Positions 51,546 to 60,620 are shown, numbered from the stretch's first letter. The stretch: DNA of 64,000 nucleotides from Naasia sp. SYSU D00948 (GCF_017916515.1 NZ_JAFMTA010000001.1:3089127-3153126); one strand, 5' to 3'. A program made the numbers and translations. The notes: generated by a model not told the origin, from the sequence alone.

Positions 51546-53558
51546 TCAGCGCGTCCTGATGCCGCCGATCCGCCAGCGGCGGCCGTCCCGGGCGTATTCC
51601 TCGTACACCACGCCGAGACCGGCCCCGATCATGCCGATACCGCGGAAGATGGAGCGAGCCCCTCCTGCCTGGTGTCCTTCAGACCCGGTAGCCAGGCCCA
51701 GCACCCAGCGGGCCCCGCCCCCGCCGAGCCGCAGCAGGCCGCGCAGCACGCTCTGGATCCGGATGCGAAGCCGCGCAGCCGCGGCCGCGGTCAGCCGAAG
51801 CTCGGTCAGCACGGCGGCGTTTCCATGGCTCCACGCTCGGGTGAGCACCCACCGGCGGGTGAGCCGCCCGACTGGGACGAGGTCTACCGCTGCCGATTCG
51901 TCGCACCAGACCATGCGCGCGCCGGCGTGCACGAGCGAGCGGCTGAACAGCGTGTCCTCTCCCGCCGCCAGTCCCAGAGCGGCATCGAAGCGTGTGCCCG
52001 CGGCGCGGACCTGAGCCAGATCGAGGAGCAGGTTGCCGGCTGCGGCGACGTCGATCTCGGTCCCGGTCGGCATGCGGCGGCGCACGAAGAAATCTCCGGC
52101 GAGGATCCACGGGTCGACCGGGCCGGTGTAGTCGGGGAGGATCCGTCCCGACACAGCGGCAGCGCCGGAGCCGGCCCACGTGCGCAGCAGGGCGGCCAGC
52201 CAGTCTATGCAAGGCCACTCGTCGTCGTCGATGAAGGCGAGCAGCCGGGAAGCCGCCGCCTCATCGAGCGCCCGGTTGCGCACAGCAGCGATCCCTGGCG
52301 TCGCCTCCACCACATAGCGCACTTCCGAAACGGCCGCCGCCACGGCGGCGGCCGAGCGAGCCGGGTCATTGTCGACGACCAGGATCTCGGCGGTGTACTG
52401 ACCCCCGGCCGTCACCTCGGCCACCTGATCCAGCAGCTGCGGCAGCAGATCGCGCAACTCATTCGGACGGCCGAAGGTTGGCACGGCGACGGTCACCCTC
52501 ACCGGGCCGGCATCGGGCGAACGGCGAGCCGATGGCAGCGCGGCTCGTTCCGTCGCGCCTTGAATCAAATCGCCGCGAGCGGGCGCGTGTTGCACGCGGA
52601 CGGAGCGGGATGCAGTCTGCCGGACCAGCGCCACGAGGGCGATGCCGAGTCCCTCCAAGCTCCCACGCACGGCCGCCACCAGCGGCTTGGGCGAGTGCAG
52701 GAGCTGACGCCGTCCGCCACGCAGCAGGATCTCCCAGCTGACGCGGGGGGTGCGGACGATCCACTTGAGCAGCTGGCGGCGGGGAAGGTTGCGCGCGGCG
52801 AAGAGCAGGCGGTTGCGGCAGTTGTAGCGGTAGTAGAGGTCCGACTTCGCGCCGCCCTCCCGCGTCCCCTGCGTGCCGCCCTCGTCGTGAACGGCGACGA
52901 GATCTGAGCGGACGACGAGAGATCCTCCGGCCGCGAGCGCACGGTGACTCAGATCCACGTCCTCCCAGTAGAGGAAGTACCCCTCGTCGTAGCCGCCGTC
53001 CAGCCGGTCGATCATCTCCGCGGATACGACCAGGCAGGCGCCCGTCAACCATTCCTCCACAGGGCCGCGCGATCGGGTGGGACTGTGAGGCGCAGCCGTC
53101 CGGCCGTCGTCCAGGCCCAGGGTCGACCCTTCAAACACCGTCACGCCCGCGGAATTGACGATCCGCGGCGCGATGACGGCGAGCGGGTCGGCCAAGCTCG
53201 CGAGTCGAAGCTCCTCGAGCACATCGGGAGGCACCGAGGCATCGGGATTGAGGCAGCAGAATGTCGCGCATCCCAGCTCCCGTGCCCGAGCGAACCCCGC
53301 GTTGGTCGCCGCGCCGAAACCACGGTTGTCCGGCAGCGTCACCAGGTCCCAGCCCTGCTCGGCGGCCAGAGCGGTGACCTCCCCGCGCTCCTCGACGGTG
53401 CTGCGGTTGTCCACCACGACGACGCGCACGTGGGCGCCCAGCTCACTCGCGGCTGCAAGATACTGCCGCAGCAGGGGGCTGGAGCCGTAGTTCACGACGA
53501 CCAAACCCATGTCGTGAGTGCCATCGTGCTCGGCCTCGCCTCGGTTGGGCGGGGACAT
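51546..53558 (-). CDS. Protein with two family-2 glycosyltransferase domains
   Basis: 670 residues. Domain one (17-290) has VVNYGSSPLLRQYL, VVVDNRST and EDVDLSHRA, the rhamnosyltransferase-like GT2 pattern. Domain two (from about 355) has VTVAVPTFGRPNELRDLL, EILVVDNDP and LAFIDDDEWPCIDW. Two active sites in one chain would add two sugars in sequence. No membrane helix except a weak hydrophobic end. With the neighbouring gene at 50450 it forms a surface-polysaccharide pair. Confidence 0.87.
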   Translation of the reverse strand: MSPPNRGEAEHDGTHDMGLVVVNYGSSPLLRQYLAAASELGAHVRVVVVDNRSTVEERGEVTALAAEQGWDLVTLPDNRGFGAATNAGFARARELGCATFCCLNPDASVPPDVLEELRLASLADPLAVIAPRIVNSAGVTVFEGSTLGLDDGRTAAPHSPTRSRGPVEEWLTGACLVVSAEMIDRLDGGYDEGYFLYWEDVDLSHRALAAGGSLVVRSDLVAVHDEGGTQGTREGGAKSDLYYRYNCRNRLLFAARNLPRRQLLKWIVRTPRVSWEILLRGGRRQLLHSPKPLVAAVRGSLEGLGIALVALVRQTASRSVRVQHAPARGDLIQGATERAALPSARRSPDAGPVRVTVAVPTFGRPNELRDLLPQLLDQVAEVTAGGQYTAEILVVDNDPARSAAAVAAAVSEVRYVVEATPGIAAVRNRALDEAAASRLLAFIDDDEWPCIDWLAALLRTWAGSGAAAVSGRILPDYTGPVDPWILAGDFFVRRRMPTGTEIDVAAAGNLLLDLAQVRAAGTRFDAALGLAAGEDTLFSRSLVHAGARMVWCDESAAVDLVPVGRLTRRWVLTRAWSHGNAAVLTELRLTAAAAARLRIRIQSVLRGLLRLGGGGARWVLGLATGSEGHQAGGARSIFRGIGMIGAGLGVVYEEYARDGRRWRIGGIRTR

Positions 53559-53782
53559 CACGCCGACACGCTAACGACATCGACAGGGTTCTCTGTGCTC
53601 TCGTCCACAGTACGCAGGAGGTACACCGGATGGAGACCTGGTCCAGGACGGGCTTCCGGCCGACAATGCTCCCGGGACGTCCAGGTGCCCGCGGCGGGGT
53701 CGCGGTCTTGCGGAGGCATCCCCGCGGTGCGATCCTGCACTCGACTCCCCAGCTGTGGATCCTCCGGTCAGGAGAGTGGCAG

Positions 53783-56404
53783 ATGGTCACACCCGGCCCA
53801 GCGGTACCTCTCGACGCCCCGGACGCACTCGTCCTCGAGCTCCCGCAGCTGTCGGCTCGGGACATCGCCCTCGTCGGCGGCAAGGCGGCGAACCTCGGCG
53901 AGCTGATCCGTGCCGGGTTCGACGTGCCGCCCGGCTTCTGCATCACCACGAAGGCCTACCGGAGCGCGGTGCGGGGAACGGCGGTCGAGGCGGGGAGCAG
54001 CGTGGACGCGTCGGCCGCGCGCGCAGCAGTGCTCGGCGCAGCCTTCCCCCGGGCGGTGGCCGACGCCGTGCGCGACGCGTACGCCCGCCTGGTGTCCGGC
54101 GGCGACGGCCGGGTCGCGGTGCGCTCGTCGGCCACCGCGGAAGACCTCCCCGGCGCGAGCTTCGCCGGGCAGCAGGACACGTACCTCGACGTGACCGGCA
54201 TCGACGATGTGCTCGACGCCGTGCAGCGCTGCTGGGCCTCGCTCTGGACCGACCGCGCGGTCTCCTATCGCGCCGCCCAGGGCATCGACGGCGCCGGGGT
54301 CGCGCTGGCCGTGGTCGTGCAGCGCATGGTGGACGCCCAGTCCGCGGGGGTGCTCTTCACGGCCGATCCCGTGACGGGCCGCCGGCGACAGGCCGTGATC
54401 GACGCGGCGCGCGGACTCGGCGACGCCGTGGTGTCCGGCGCCGTCGATCCCGACCACTTCGTCGTCGACACCGGAAGCGGACGGATCCTCGACCGGCGAC
54501 GTGGCGGCTCCGGCGACGAGCCGGCCAGCTTGACGGACGCGCAGGTGCGAGCTCTGGCGTCGCTCGGCGACCGCGTCGAGAAGGCCTTCGGCAGCCCGCA
54601 GGACATCGAGTGGGCGGTGGACGCGGACGGGCACATCTGGCTGACGCAGTCCCGGCCGATCACCACGCTGTTCCCGGTCCCGGTGCGAACGGCGCCGCTG
54701 CCCGCCGACGACATCCGCGTCTACTTCTGCATCAGCCTCGCGCAGGGCCTCCACCGGCCCATCACGCCCATGGGGATCGCGGCCTTCCGGCTGATCGGGT
54801 CCGGATTCCTGGATCTCGTCGGTCGCGCGCCCGCTCCGATCACCGACGGCCCGGACGGCTTCGCGGTCGGGGGCGAGCGGATCTTCATCGACGCGACGCC
54901 CGTGGTGCGTTCAGCGGTAGGCCGGGAGATCCTGCCCAGGGCGCTGGACGTGATGGAGGCACGGTCGGCCGTCGTGCTTCGACGGCTCTTCACGAACAGC
55001 CGCTTCTCGGTGCAGCCGGGGTCCCGGCGCCGTCTCGTGCGACCCGCGCTGCGGCTCGCCGCGCGGATCCGGCTGCCGTTCGTCGTCGGACAGGCACTTC
55101 TCAACCCGGCGGCTGCTCAGCGCCGGGTCCGGCGGCTCGCGGAGGAGGTCCGGAGCAGCAGGGTTCCGGCGCAGGGCGACATCCCGGCGCGAGTCGACGC
55201 GGTCGTCGACCTGCTCGTCCGCTCGGTGCCGCTCGCACCGCGCGCCCTTCCCGGTGCGGCAGTGGGCTTCGCCCTGCTCGGGCTCGCCGCCCGCCTGCTG
55301 CGAGGCTCGACGAGGTCCGGCGACCTGCAGACCGTGCTCCGCAGCGTGCCCGACAACGTGACCACGGAGATGGATCTGGACCTGTGGCGCGTCGCGGTGC
55401 GCGTGCGGAAGGACCCGGAGTCGGCGTCCGCGCTCGCCTCGCGGACCCCTCGCGGGCTCGCCGACGACTATCGAACGGGCCTTCTTCCGGCCGTTCTGCA
55501 CCGGGGCATGACGGGGTTCCTGGGTCGCTACGGTCAGCGCGCCGTCGCGGAGATCGACCTCGGCGTGCCCCGGTGGTCGGAGGATCCCGCGCACCTCTTC
55601 GGTGTGCTGTCCGGCTACCTTCGGCTGCCCCCGGACGCGGCCACGCCGGAACAGCACTTCGAGGACGGCGCGCGCGACGCCACCGCCATGATCGCCACCC
55701 TGGTCCGCCGCGCTCGGCGGCGCGGCCGCCTTCGTGCCGCTGCCGTCCGGTTCTGTCTGCGGCGCGCCCGCGCGCTCGTCGGGATCCGAGAGATGCCGAA
55801 GTTCCTCATCATCACCGTTCTCAGCCGGGCGCGTGCGGCGCTGCTCGAGATCGGTGGCCGGCTGGCGGACGACGGCCGCATGGCTCAGGCGGAGGACGTC
55901 TTCTTCCTGGATTTCGACGAGGTGAAGCGCGCGGCCGAGGGGGCGGACCTCCGTCCGACCGTGAGCGAGCGGAGGGACCGCTACGACGCCGAGCTGCGGC
56001 GTCGGCACGTGCCGCGTGTCCTGCTGTCCGATGGGACGGAGCTCGAGGCCCTCGGATCCGCCGCCGAGGCCGAGGCAGGGGCGCTTCGCGGGACGCCCGC
56101 GTCGACCGGGACCGTCACCGCGCCGGCGCGCGTCGTCCTGGACCCGGTCGGCGCTCGCCTGGAGCCCGGCGAGATCCTGGTCGCTCCCTCCACCGACCCC
56201 GGCTGGACGCCGCTCTTCCTCACGGCCGGCGGGCTCGTGATGGAGATGGGCGGCGCCAACAGCCACGGCGCGGTCGTCGCTCGCGAGTACGGCATCCCCG
56301 CGGTGGTGGGAGTGCCGGGCGCGACCGAGTCCATCACGACCGGCGACGAGGTGACCGTCGACGGAGCCGGCGGCGTTGTCACCCTTGCTGCCGGCGCCGG
56401 CTGA
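53783..56404 (+). CDS. PEP-synthase/rifampicin phosphotransferase-like enzyme
   Basis: 873 residues. ATP-grasp domain first (ALVGGKAANLGELIRAGFDVPPGF, VRSSATAEDLPGASFAGQQDTYL), a long substrate domain, then the swivelling phosphohistidine domain with TDPGWTPLF, GGLVMEMGGANSHG (His828) and VVAREYGIPAVVGVPG. Both length and order match rifampicin phosphotransferase as well as PEP synthase; the middle domain lacks the PEP synthase pyruvate block as far as I can see. It phosphorylates some substrate from ATP through phospho-His. ATG 53783 has GGAGAG upstream. Confidence 0.8.
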   Translation: MVTPGPAVPLDAPDALVLELPQLSARDIALVGGKAANLGELIRAGFDVPPGFCITTKAYRSAVRGTAVEAGSSVDASAARAAVLGAAFPRAVADAVRDAYARLVSGGDGRVAVRSSATAEDLPGASFAGQQDTYLDVTGIDDVLDAVQRCWASLWTDRAVSYRAAQGIDGAGVALAVVVQRMVDAQSAGVLFTADPVTGRRRQAVIDAARGLGDAVVSGAVDPDHFVVDTGSGRILDRRRGGSGDEPASLTDAQVRALASLGDRVEKAFGSPQDIEWAVDADGHIWLTQSRPITTLFPVPVRTAPLPADDIRVYFCISLAQGLHRPITPMGIAAFRLIGSGFLDLVGRAPAPITDGPDGFAVGGERIFIDATPVVRSAVGREILPRALDVMEARSAVVLRRLFTNSRFSVQPGSRRRLVRPALRLAARIRLPFVVGQALLNPAAAQRRVRRLAEEVRSSRVPAQGDIPARVDAVVDLLVRSVPLAPRALPGAAVGFALLGLAARLLRGSTRSGDLQTVLRSVPDNVTTEMDLDLWRVAVRVRKDPESASALASRTPRGLADDYRTGLLPAVLHRGMTGFLGRYGQRAVAEIDLGVPRWSEDPAHLFGVLSGYLRLPPDAATPEQHFEDGARDATAMIATLVRRARRRGRLRAAAVRFCLRRARALVGIREMPKFLIITVLSRARAALLEIGGRLADDGRMAQAEDVFFLDFDEVKRAAEGADLRPTVSERRDRYDAELRRRHVPRVLLSDGTELEALGSAAEAEAGALRGTPASTGTVTAPARVVLDPVGARLEPGEILVAPSTDPGWTPLFLTAGGLVMEMGGANSHGAVVAREYGIPAVVGVPGATESITTGDEVTVDGAGGVVTLAAGAG

Positions 56405-56494
56405 CCGGCGTCTTCCACAGGACCATCGGCACTACCCGGCAGGCTCGGTGGTCGGCTTCCGTCGACCGCAGGTTGTGTCCGAGAGGGGTCGAGT

Positions 56495-57178
56495 ATGTCG
56501 CAGGAGCCCGATGCGGGGAGCACCTCCGGAGCCGGCTGCGACACGTCGGACATGATCCTGGTGCACGGCCTGCTCCGTCACGTCTACCAGGCAGCCCCCG
56601 AGCTCATCGCACAGGTTCCGGACGGGGACACGGTCCGAGCCGGGGCCGTGGCCGATCACCTGGAATTCCTGAACCGATTCCTGCACAACCATCACCGGTC
56701 GGAGGACCTCGTGCTGTGGGACGAGCTCGCAGCGAGGAGTCCGGGGTGCGCTCTCCACGTCGGGCTGATGAAGCGGCAGCACGAGGGGGTCGCGGACGTG
56801 ATCGGCCGGATGGAGCCTGTGATCGCGAGCTGGCGTTCGAGCGGATCGACCGCGGACCGGGAACGCATCGGCGAGCTCCTGCAGGAGCTGAACGGCCTCC
56901 TCTTCCACCATCTCGGTGACGAGGAGACGAGGATCCTCCCGGTGATCTCGGCCACCTGGACGCAGGAGGAGTGGGAGCGACTCGGCAAACATGCGCAGAA
57001 GGGCATGCAGCCGAAGCAGCTCATGGTCGTGATCGGCTTCATGCTCGAATCGATGACGCCGGAGCAGCGGGACGAACTGCTCCGCAGCGCGCCCAAGGTG
57101 ATGCGCGTCGTCTATCGCCTGTACGGTCGGCGCGTGTTCCGCTCCTATCGGTCACGCGCTTACGGGCTCACCTCCTGA
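56495..57178 (+). CDS. Hemerythrin-like (DUF/HHE) domain protein
   Basis: 227 residues, helical. Diiron ligands: VHGLLRHVYQ, LHNHHRSEDLVLW, KRQHEGVADV and FHHLGDEETR fit the H-HxxxE-H-HxxxE pattern. Such proteins bind oxygen or NO, or sense iron. ATG at 56495, 90 bases after the PEP-synthase-like gene; co-transcription is possible. Confidence 0.85.
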   Translation: MSQEPDAGSTSGAGCDTSDMILVHGLLRHVYQAAPELIAQVPDGDTVRAGAVADHLEFLNRFLHNHHRSEDLVLWDELAARSPGCALHVGLMKRQHEGVADVIGRMEPVIASWRSSGSTADRERIGELLQELNGLLFHHLGDEETRILPVISATWTQEEWERLGKHAQKGMQPKQLMVVIGFMLESMTPEQRDELLRSAPKVMRVVYRLYGRRVFRSYRSRAYGLTS

Positions 57179-57311
57179 GCGGGAGGCCGAGATCGCGGCC
57201 GCGGAGCCGCGAGCGCCGGGATTGCGTTGATTCGACGGGGGGCGGCACGAGGACCCCTCGCAGCGCGAGAGGCCCTCGTGGGGATGCCTCGATCGGCCCC
57301 AGCCGCCCGAC

Positions 57312-58094
57312 TCAGTAGCGGTCGGGGCTGTCGCCTCGCAGTGTCGGATCGACGTCAGGGTCGCGGACATCCGTCATGAGAGGCTCGTCGACCGAGCCCG
57401 GCGTGCCTGCCGCCCCGGTGATGTCCTCCTCCGCCACCGTCACGGTGTCGACCGGTGTGGTGAGCTCGACGTCGGTCTCGACCACCTCGGCGTCCTCCGA
57501 CTTCTTGCCGGTGGCCGCAGCAGCGACGCCGACGGCGGCAGCGGCAGCGGCGACGCCCGCGGCGACGACCTTGCCGGACACGCCCGCCTTGCCCGAGTCG
57601 CCGCGAGACGCGTCCGCCTCCTCGACCCCGGGAGTGCCGGGGACGCCTTCGATCGTCCCGCGCCACGCCCCGGAGGCGTACCCCTCAGCCTCGATCAGCT
57701 CCTTGAAGCGCTCGAGGTCGTTCTTGGTCTGACGCTCGACCACGTTCAGCTTGTCACCGATCTTCTCGACGAGACCCTCGGGCTCGTACTCGAGGATGAG
57801 CCGCACACTGGTCTGCCCGCCGCCGAGGTCCTCGAACGTCACCTCGCCGGCGTTCGTCGCTCCCTCGGTCGCCGCCCAGGACACCTTCTTGTCCGGGATC
57901 TGCTCGAGGATCTTCGCCTCCCACTTGCGGCGGACCCCGGCGATGTCGGCCACCCACTCCAGCCGGTCGTCGCTCAACTGGGTGACCTTCTTGATGCCGT
58001 TCATGAAGTGCGGGAAGTCCTCGAACTGGGTCCACTGGTTGTAGGCCACGCTGACCGGGACGTTCACCAGGATCCTGTGTTCGACCTTCGTCAT
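57312..58094 (-). CDS. SRPBCC protein with long Ala-rich and acidic tail
   Basis: 260 residues from the ATG at 58094. The first 150 residues are a polyketide-cyclase-like SRPBCC domain (MTKVEHRILVNVPVSVAYNQW, FPHFMNGIKKV, AATEGATNAGEVTF). The tail has a hydrophobic Ala-rich block (VVAAGVAAAAAAVGVAAAAT) and an acidic end. GGGAG is 8 bases before the ATG. The Ala block may be a membrane or surface association segment. Confidence 0.8.
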   Translation of the reverse strand: MTKVEHRILVNVPVSVAYNQWTQFEDFPHFMNGIKKVTQLSDDRLEWVADIAGVRRKWEAKILEQIPDKKVSWAATEGATNAGEVTFEDLGGGQTSVRLILEYEPEGLVEKIGDKLNVVERQTKNDLERFKELIEAEGYASGAWRGTIEGVPGTPGVEEADASRGDSGKAGVSGKVVAAGVAAAAAAVGVAAAATGKKSEDAEVVETDVELTTPVDTVTVAEEDITGAAGTPGSVDEPLMTDVRDPDVDPTLRGDSPDRY

Positions 58095-58505
58095 GCTGTC
58101 TCCCTCGAACTCGTCGGAAATCGGCGGCACATGCCGCCACCGCTTCCGCACGCTACGCCGGAGGGCGCCCTGCGTCAGCCCCTTGCGCCGCGGGGCAGGC
58201 GCGATCCCGAACGCGTAGAGCCGAAAGGCGGCTGCCGGCACGGCTCGGTGCTACTGGTTATGGAGCTTGCTGAGACGCCCGAGCTCGGCGCGCTCCTCCG
58301 AGGTTCCTCTCATGGTCTCTTCGCCCCTTGCTGGAGCTGTGGCGGAAGCGGATACTCACTGGCAGTGAGGCGCCGACCGGTGAGGTCTGCGAGGCACTTG
58401 TGGCGGCACCCGTGAGAAGTGCCGCGAATCTGCTTACCCAGACCGATACCTTTCCCCGAGCGCGCGCCGAACAACCCTCATCGCCGGAACACCGAAAGGA
58501 CCGTC
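58095..58505. other. 411-bp region before the CHRD gene
   Basis: No supported gene. It serves as shared upstream region of the divergent SRPBCC and CHRD genes; apart from the Shine-Dalgarno GAAAGGA (58495-58501) for CHRD I see nothing. Confidence 0.4.
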
Positions 58506-58955
58506 ATGCGCGCACGAACTCTGGCAGCAATGGCTTCTTCACTTGGCGTGGTAGTGGCACTCCTCGTCCCGACGGCGGCGAATGCCGAGTCGCGGGCGGA
58601 CTTCCTGCCCTTCTCGTTCACCCGCCTGACCGGTGCCGCGGAAGTCCCAGGTCCCGGCGACCCGGACGGCCGCGGCTTCGCGTTCGTTCGGTGGAACACC
58701 GACAACGGGATGATCTGCTACAACCTCTTCGTCCGGCGGATCGCACCGGCGACTGCGGCACATATCCACGTCGGCGATGAGAACACGGCGGGTCCTGTCG
58801 TGCAGGAGCTGGAGGCCCCTACCGATGGCTACTCGTCCGGCTGCGTGGACAACGACGCGCTCGCCGCAGCGCTCGACGCGAACCCGGACAACTACTACGT
58901 CAATGTCCACAACGCCGAGTACCCGGCAGGGGCGGTACGCGGACAGCTCGACTGA
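58506..58955 (+). CDS. Secreted CHRD-domain protein
   Basis: 149 residues, Sec signal with AANAE cleavage region. The CHRD (chordin-type) motifs are AAHIHVGDENTAGPV and YYVNVHNAEYPAGAVRGQL. Bacterial CHRD proteins are exported, beta-rich and of unresolved role. GAAAGGA 4-5 bases before the ATG. Last gene before the island boundary. Confidence 0.88.
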   Translation: MRARTLAAMASSLGVVVALLVPTAANAESRADFLPFSFTRLTGAAEVPGPGDPDGRGFAFVRWNTDNGMICYNLFVRRIAPATAAHIHVGDENTAGPVVQELEAPTDGYSSGCVDNDALAAALDANPDNYYVNVHNAEYPAGAVRGQLD

Positions 58956-59173
58956 CGCCTACCGGCCCCGATGGGCGGGAAGCGGTCCTCGGGCAGGAGC
59001 CGAAGGACCGCCAGGACGACGACGGAACCCGGACCCCGGGTCCACCGCTCGTCGTGACGGTCGCTCCCAGGATCGCGAGGACACTGAGCGCGCCATCTGC
59101 AACACCGTCAACTCATCGAGGATGTTGCATTGACCGCTCGAACCCGCCGCCGGTTCACGTCCCACAACCTCGA

Positions 59174-59205
59174 AGGTCCCGGAAACCCTTGAGTTTCCGG
59201 GACCT
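59174..59205 (-). terminator. Terminator of the ancestral tRNA-Pro gene
   Basis: Perfect 13-bp stem (59174-59186 with 59193-59205), 6-base loop, directly beyond the tRNA 3' end on the minus strand. It stays behind with the displaced tRNA fragment. Confidence 0.8.
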
Positions 59206-59209
59206 CTTG

Positions 59210-59243
59210 TCGGGCTGACAGGATTTGAACCTGCGACCCCTTG
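59210..59243 (-). pseudogene. 3' remnant of a tRNA-Pro gene (att site, island boundary)
   Basis: On the minus strand 34 bases read as the last part of the anticodon stem, variable loop, T-arm (GCAGG-TTCAAAT-CCTGT) and acceptor strand CAGCCCGA. They match my recall of the 3' half of actinobacterial tRNA-Pro (GGG); the 5' half with anticodon is missing and unrelated sequence replaces it. A displaced 3' fragment with its native terminator is what integration into a tRNA gene leaves at one end. The intact tRNA should lie at the other end, right of the window. Confidence 0.75.
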
Positions 59244-59336
59244 GAGAAATCGGGTTGTGACCAGGAGTTGCGATCGTTCCGGATTCGCTCAGGTTTCCTC
59301 TGATTGACAGGGAAGCAGGCGATGCGCCTGGTCCGA
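59231..59336. repeat. Att-adjacent module, copy 1
   Basis: CTGCGACCCCTT (59231-59242, from the tRNA), then 61 diverged bases, then TTGACAGGGAAGCAGGCG (59304-59321) and TGCGCCTGGTCC (59323-59334). The same elements recur at 60505-60620 with nearly equal spacing (73 against 72 bases between starts) and the last one inverted. Confidence 0.7.
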
Positions 59337-59575
59337 ATGTACCCGGTCCTGGCTGGTCCTTCACGGGCGATTGCGATGGGTAAACGATGACCTTCTGGCT
59401 GAGTGGAGGTGCTGCAACGAGCGGTCTCGGGTCACGAGTGGCGTCGGTGCAGCCTGGACCTGATGCAGTACGGCTGCGTGGGCCCGCCGCACACACTGAC
59501 CCGAGGCCGTGACGTCGTTTCTCCGTGTCGGGGTACGAGGTCGCACCTCTGGGGATCGGGAAGTCAGCAGACGAG

Positions 59576-59875
59576 ATGCCGACGTACAACGACCGGGTGG
59601 CCGGTGCCACGGAAGCGCGCGAAGCAGTGCGTGCCCTCGCGCACGCGAGCCGGGCCTTCGCCGATCCTGCCGACACCGGGACTTCTCCAGGAGACGACAA
59701 CGGTGCAGTAGTGGTGAGGATGAAACCCCCAGCGGTTGTGACGTTGCGCATCCCTGAGCAAGCCGCTCGGCGCCACGCCGCTTGCTCAGGGATGGGCACC
59801 TGCGGACAGCGGCGGCAGGCAGAGCGAGACAACGTGACCATGTCCAGATGGGTCGATGCAGATCAGCCAGAGTGA
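59576..59875 (+). CDS. Possible remnant of a small island-associated protein
   Basis: 99 residues from the ATG at 59576: MPTYNDRVAGATEAREAVRA, then LAHASRAFADPADT. This start resembles small conserved proteins carried by actinobacterial mobile elements, which I recall as continuing with YxVLGDL-type helices; here the sequence after residue 34 turns into unrelated low-complexity, and a strong hairpin lies inside. I regard it as truncated or decayed. Confidence 0.35.
   Translation: MPTYNDRVAGATEAREAVRALAHASRAFADPADTGTSPGDDNGAVVVRMKPPAVVTLRIPEQAARRHAACSGMGTCGQRRQAERDNVTMSRWVDADQPE
59751..59792. repeat. Perfect 13-bp inverted repeat
   Basis: TCCCTGAGCAAGC (59751-59763) and GCTTGCTCAGGGA (59780-59792) around a 16-base loop that itself contains GGCGCC. 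Could end a transcript of the small gene or be a recombination site. Confidence 0.7.
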
Positions 59876-59928
59876 GCGACTGGAACCGGATACGTTCACA
59901 CTAAAGTGAGCCAGAACAACTGGCGCAG

Positions 59929-60396
59929 TTGTATGGTCCGCTCGCCTTCCTTGTTCTCGAAGGCCAGGAGTCGTTCCGGGACCTCCTGCGCACTCTCGGC
60001 AGGACGTCGGTCTTCCCGACAGATCGGGCCCTAACCGACGCAGAATTGGAGTTCTGGCTCTTCTGGGTCGACACCGATCTCATGCCTCGAAATGAACGGA
60101 TACAGGAACTGCTGTCGAACAACGCGCATCTGATTCACGGCGGCTCTATGCCACTCTCGTACCAGCGCTTCATTGAGCATTACCATGCCTGGCGCGTCCG
60201 ACATCTGCGGTGGAAGCTCCACGGCGTGAGTTACTCGTGGCACTCGAGCACCAATTACCCGAGTGATGAACTGGAACGCGACGCAACTGGACGGCGGCCG
60301 CCAATCACCATTCGCACGGCTGAGTCCATCGGCGGCATCCTAAAGCAACTTGACCCTGGCGACACGCCCACGGCTCGCTACGCCTACTACGTGTAG
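59929..60396 (+). CDS. Conserved hypothetical protein, probably N-terminally short
   Basis: 155 residues from TTG 59929: LYGPLAFLVLEGQESFRDLL, LIHGGSMPLSYQRFIEHYHAW, LKQLDPGD. It belongs by pattern to a widespread uncharacterised helical family that begins ...QL-x-LYGPL and has [WF]xxWxx...MPxNxRxxxLxxxxxxLI. No Shine-Dalgarno and an in-frame stop at 59902-59904 leave room for only 8 more codons, so the start is uncertain. AT-richer than the core genome. Confidence 0.6.
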   Translation: MYGPLAFLVLEGQESFRDLLRTLGRTSVFPTDRALTDAELEFWLFWVDTDLMPRNERIQELLSNNAHLIHGGSMPLSYQRFIEHYHAWRVRHLRWKLHGVSYSWHSSTNYPSDELERDATGRRPPITIRTAESIGGILKQLDPGDTPTARYAYYV

Positions 60397-60504
60397 ACAG
60401 TCGCGTACGAAGTGAGCGTCATCGGTCCTCGAGTCCCGTTCCCCGTGAGAACGGCAGGTTCCTGCATGAAGCAGCAGCACGCCCTACCGCGGAGCCACTT
60501 TCCA

Positions 60505-60620
60505 CTGCGACCCCTTCGAAACGGTTGTCTAGTCAGGTAATACGGTTTGTCCCGACTACTCGCGAGTTCCCTTGTGTTGACAGGGAAGCAGGCGGAGCAC
60601 GCTGCCGGGGACCAGGCGCA
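60505..60620. repeat. Att-adjacent module, copy 2
   Basis: CTGCGACCCCTT (60505-60516), diverged bases, TTGACAGGGAAGCAGGCG (60577-60594, identical 18 bases to copy 1), then GGACCAGGCGCA (60609-60620), the reverse complement of the last element of copy 1. Lacks the tRNA T-loop. Confidence 0.65.

Noticed and set aside
53755-56919. A 1054-codon frame overlapping the PEP-synthase-like gene
   Set aside because: Arg/Gly/Pro-rich shadow, whereas the other frame shows complete catalytic motifs.
59155-59841. Minus-strand frame of 228 codons across the island boundary
   Set aside because: It runs through the tRNA remnant and its terminator, has no motif and low-complexity Arg/Ser/Pro content.
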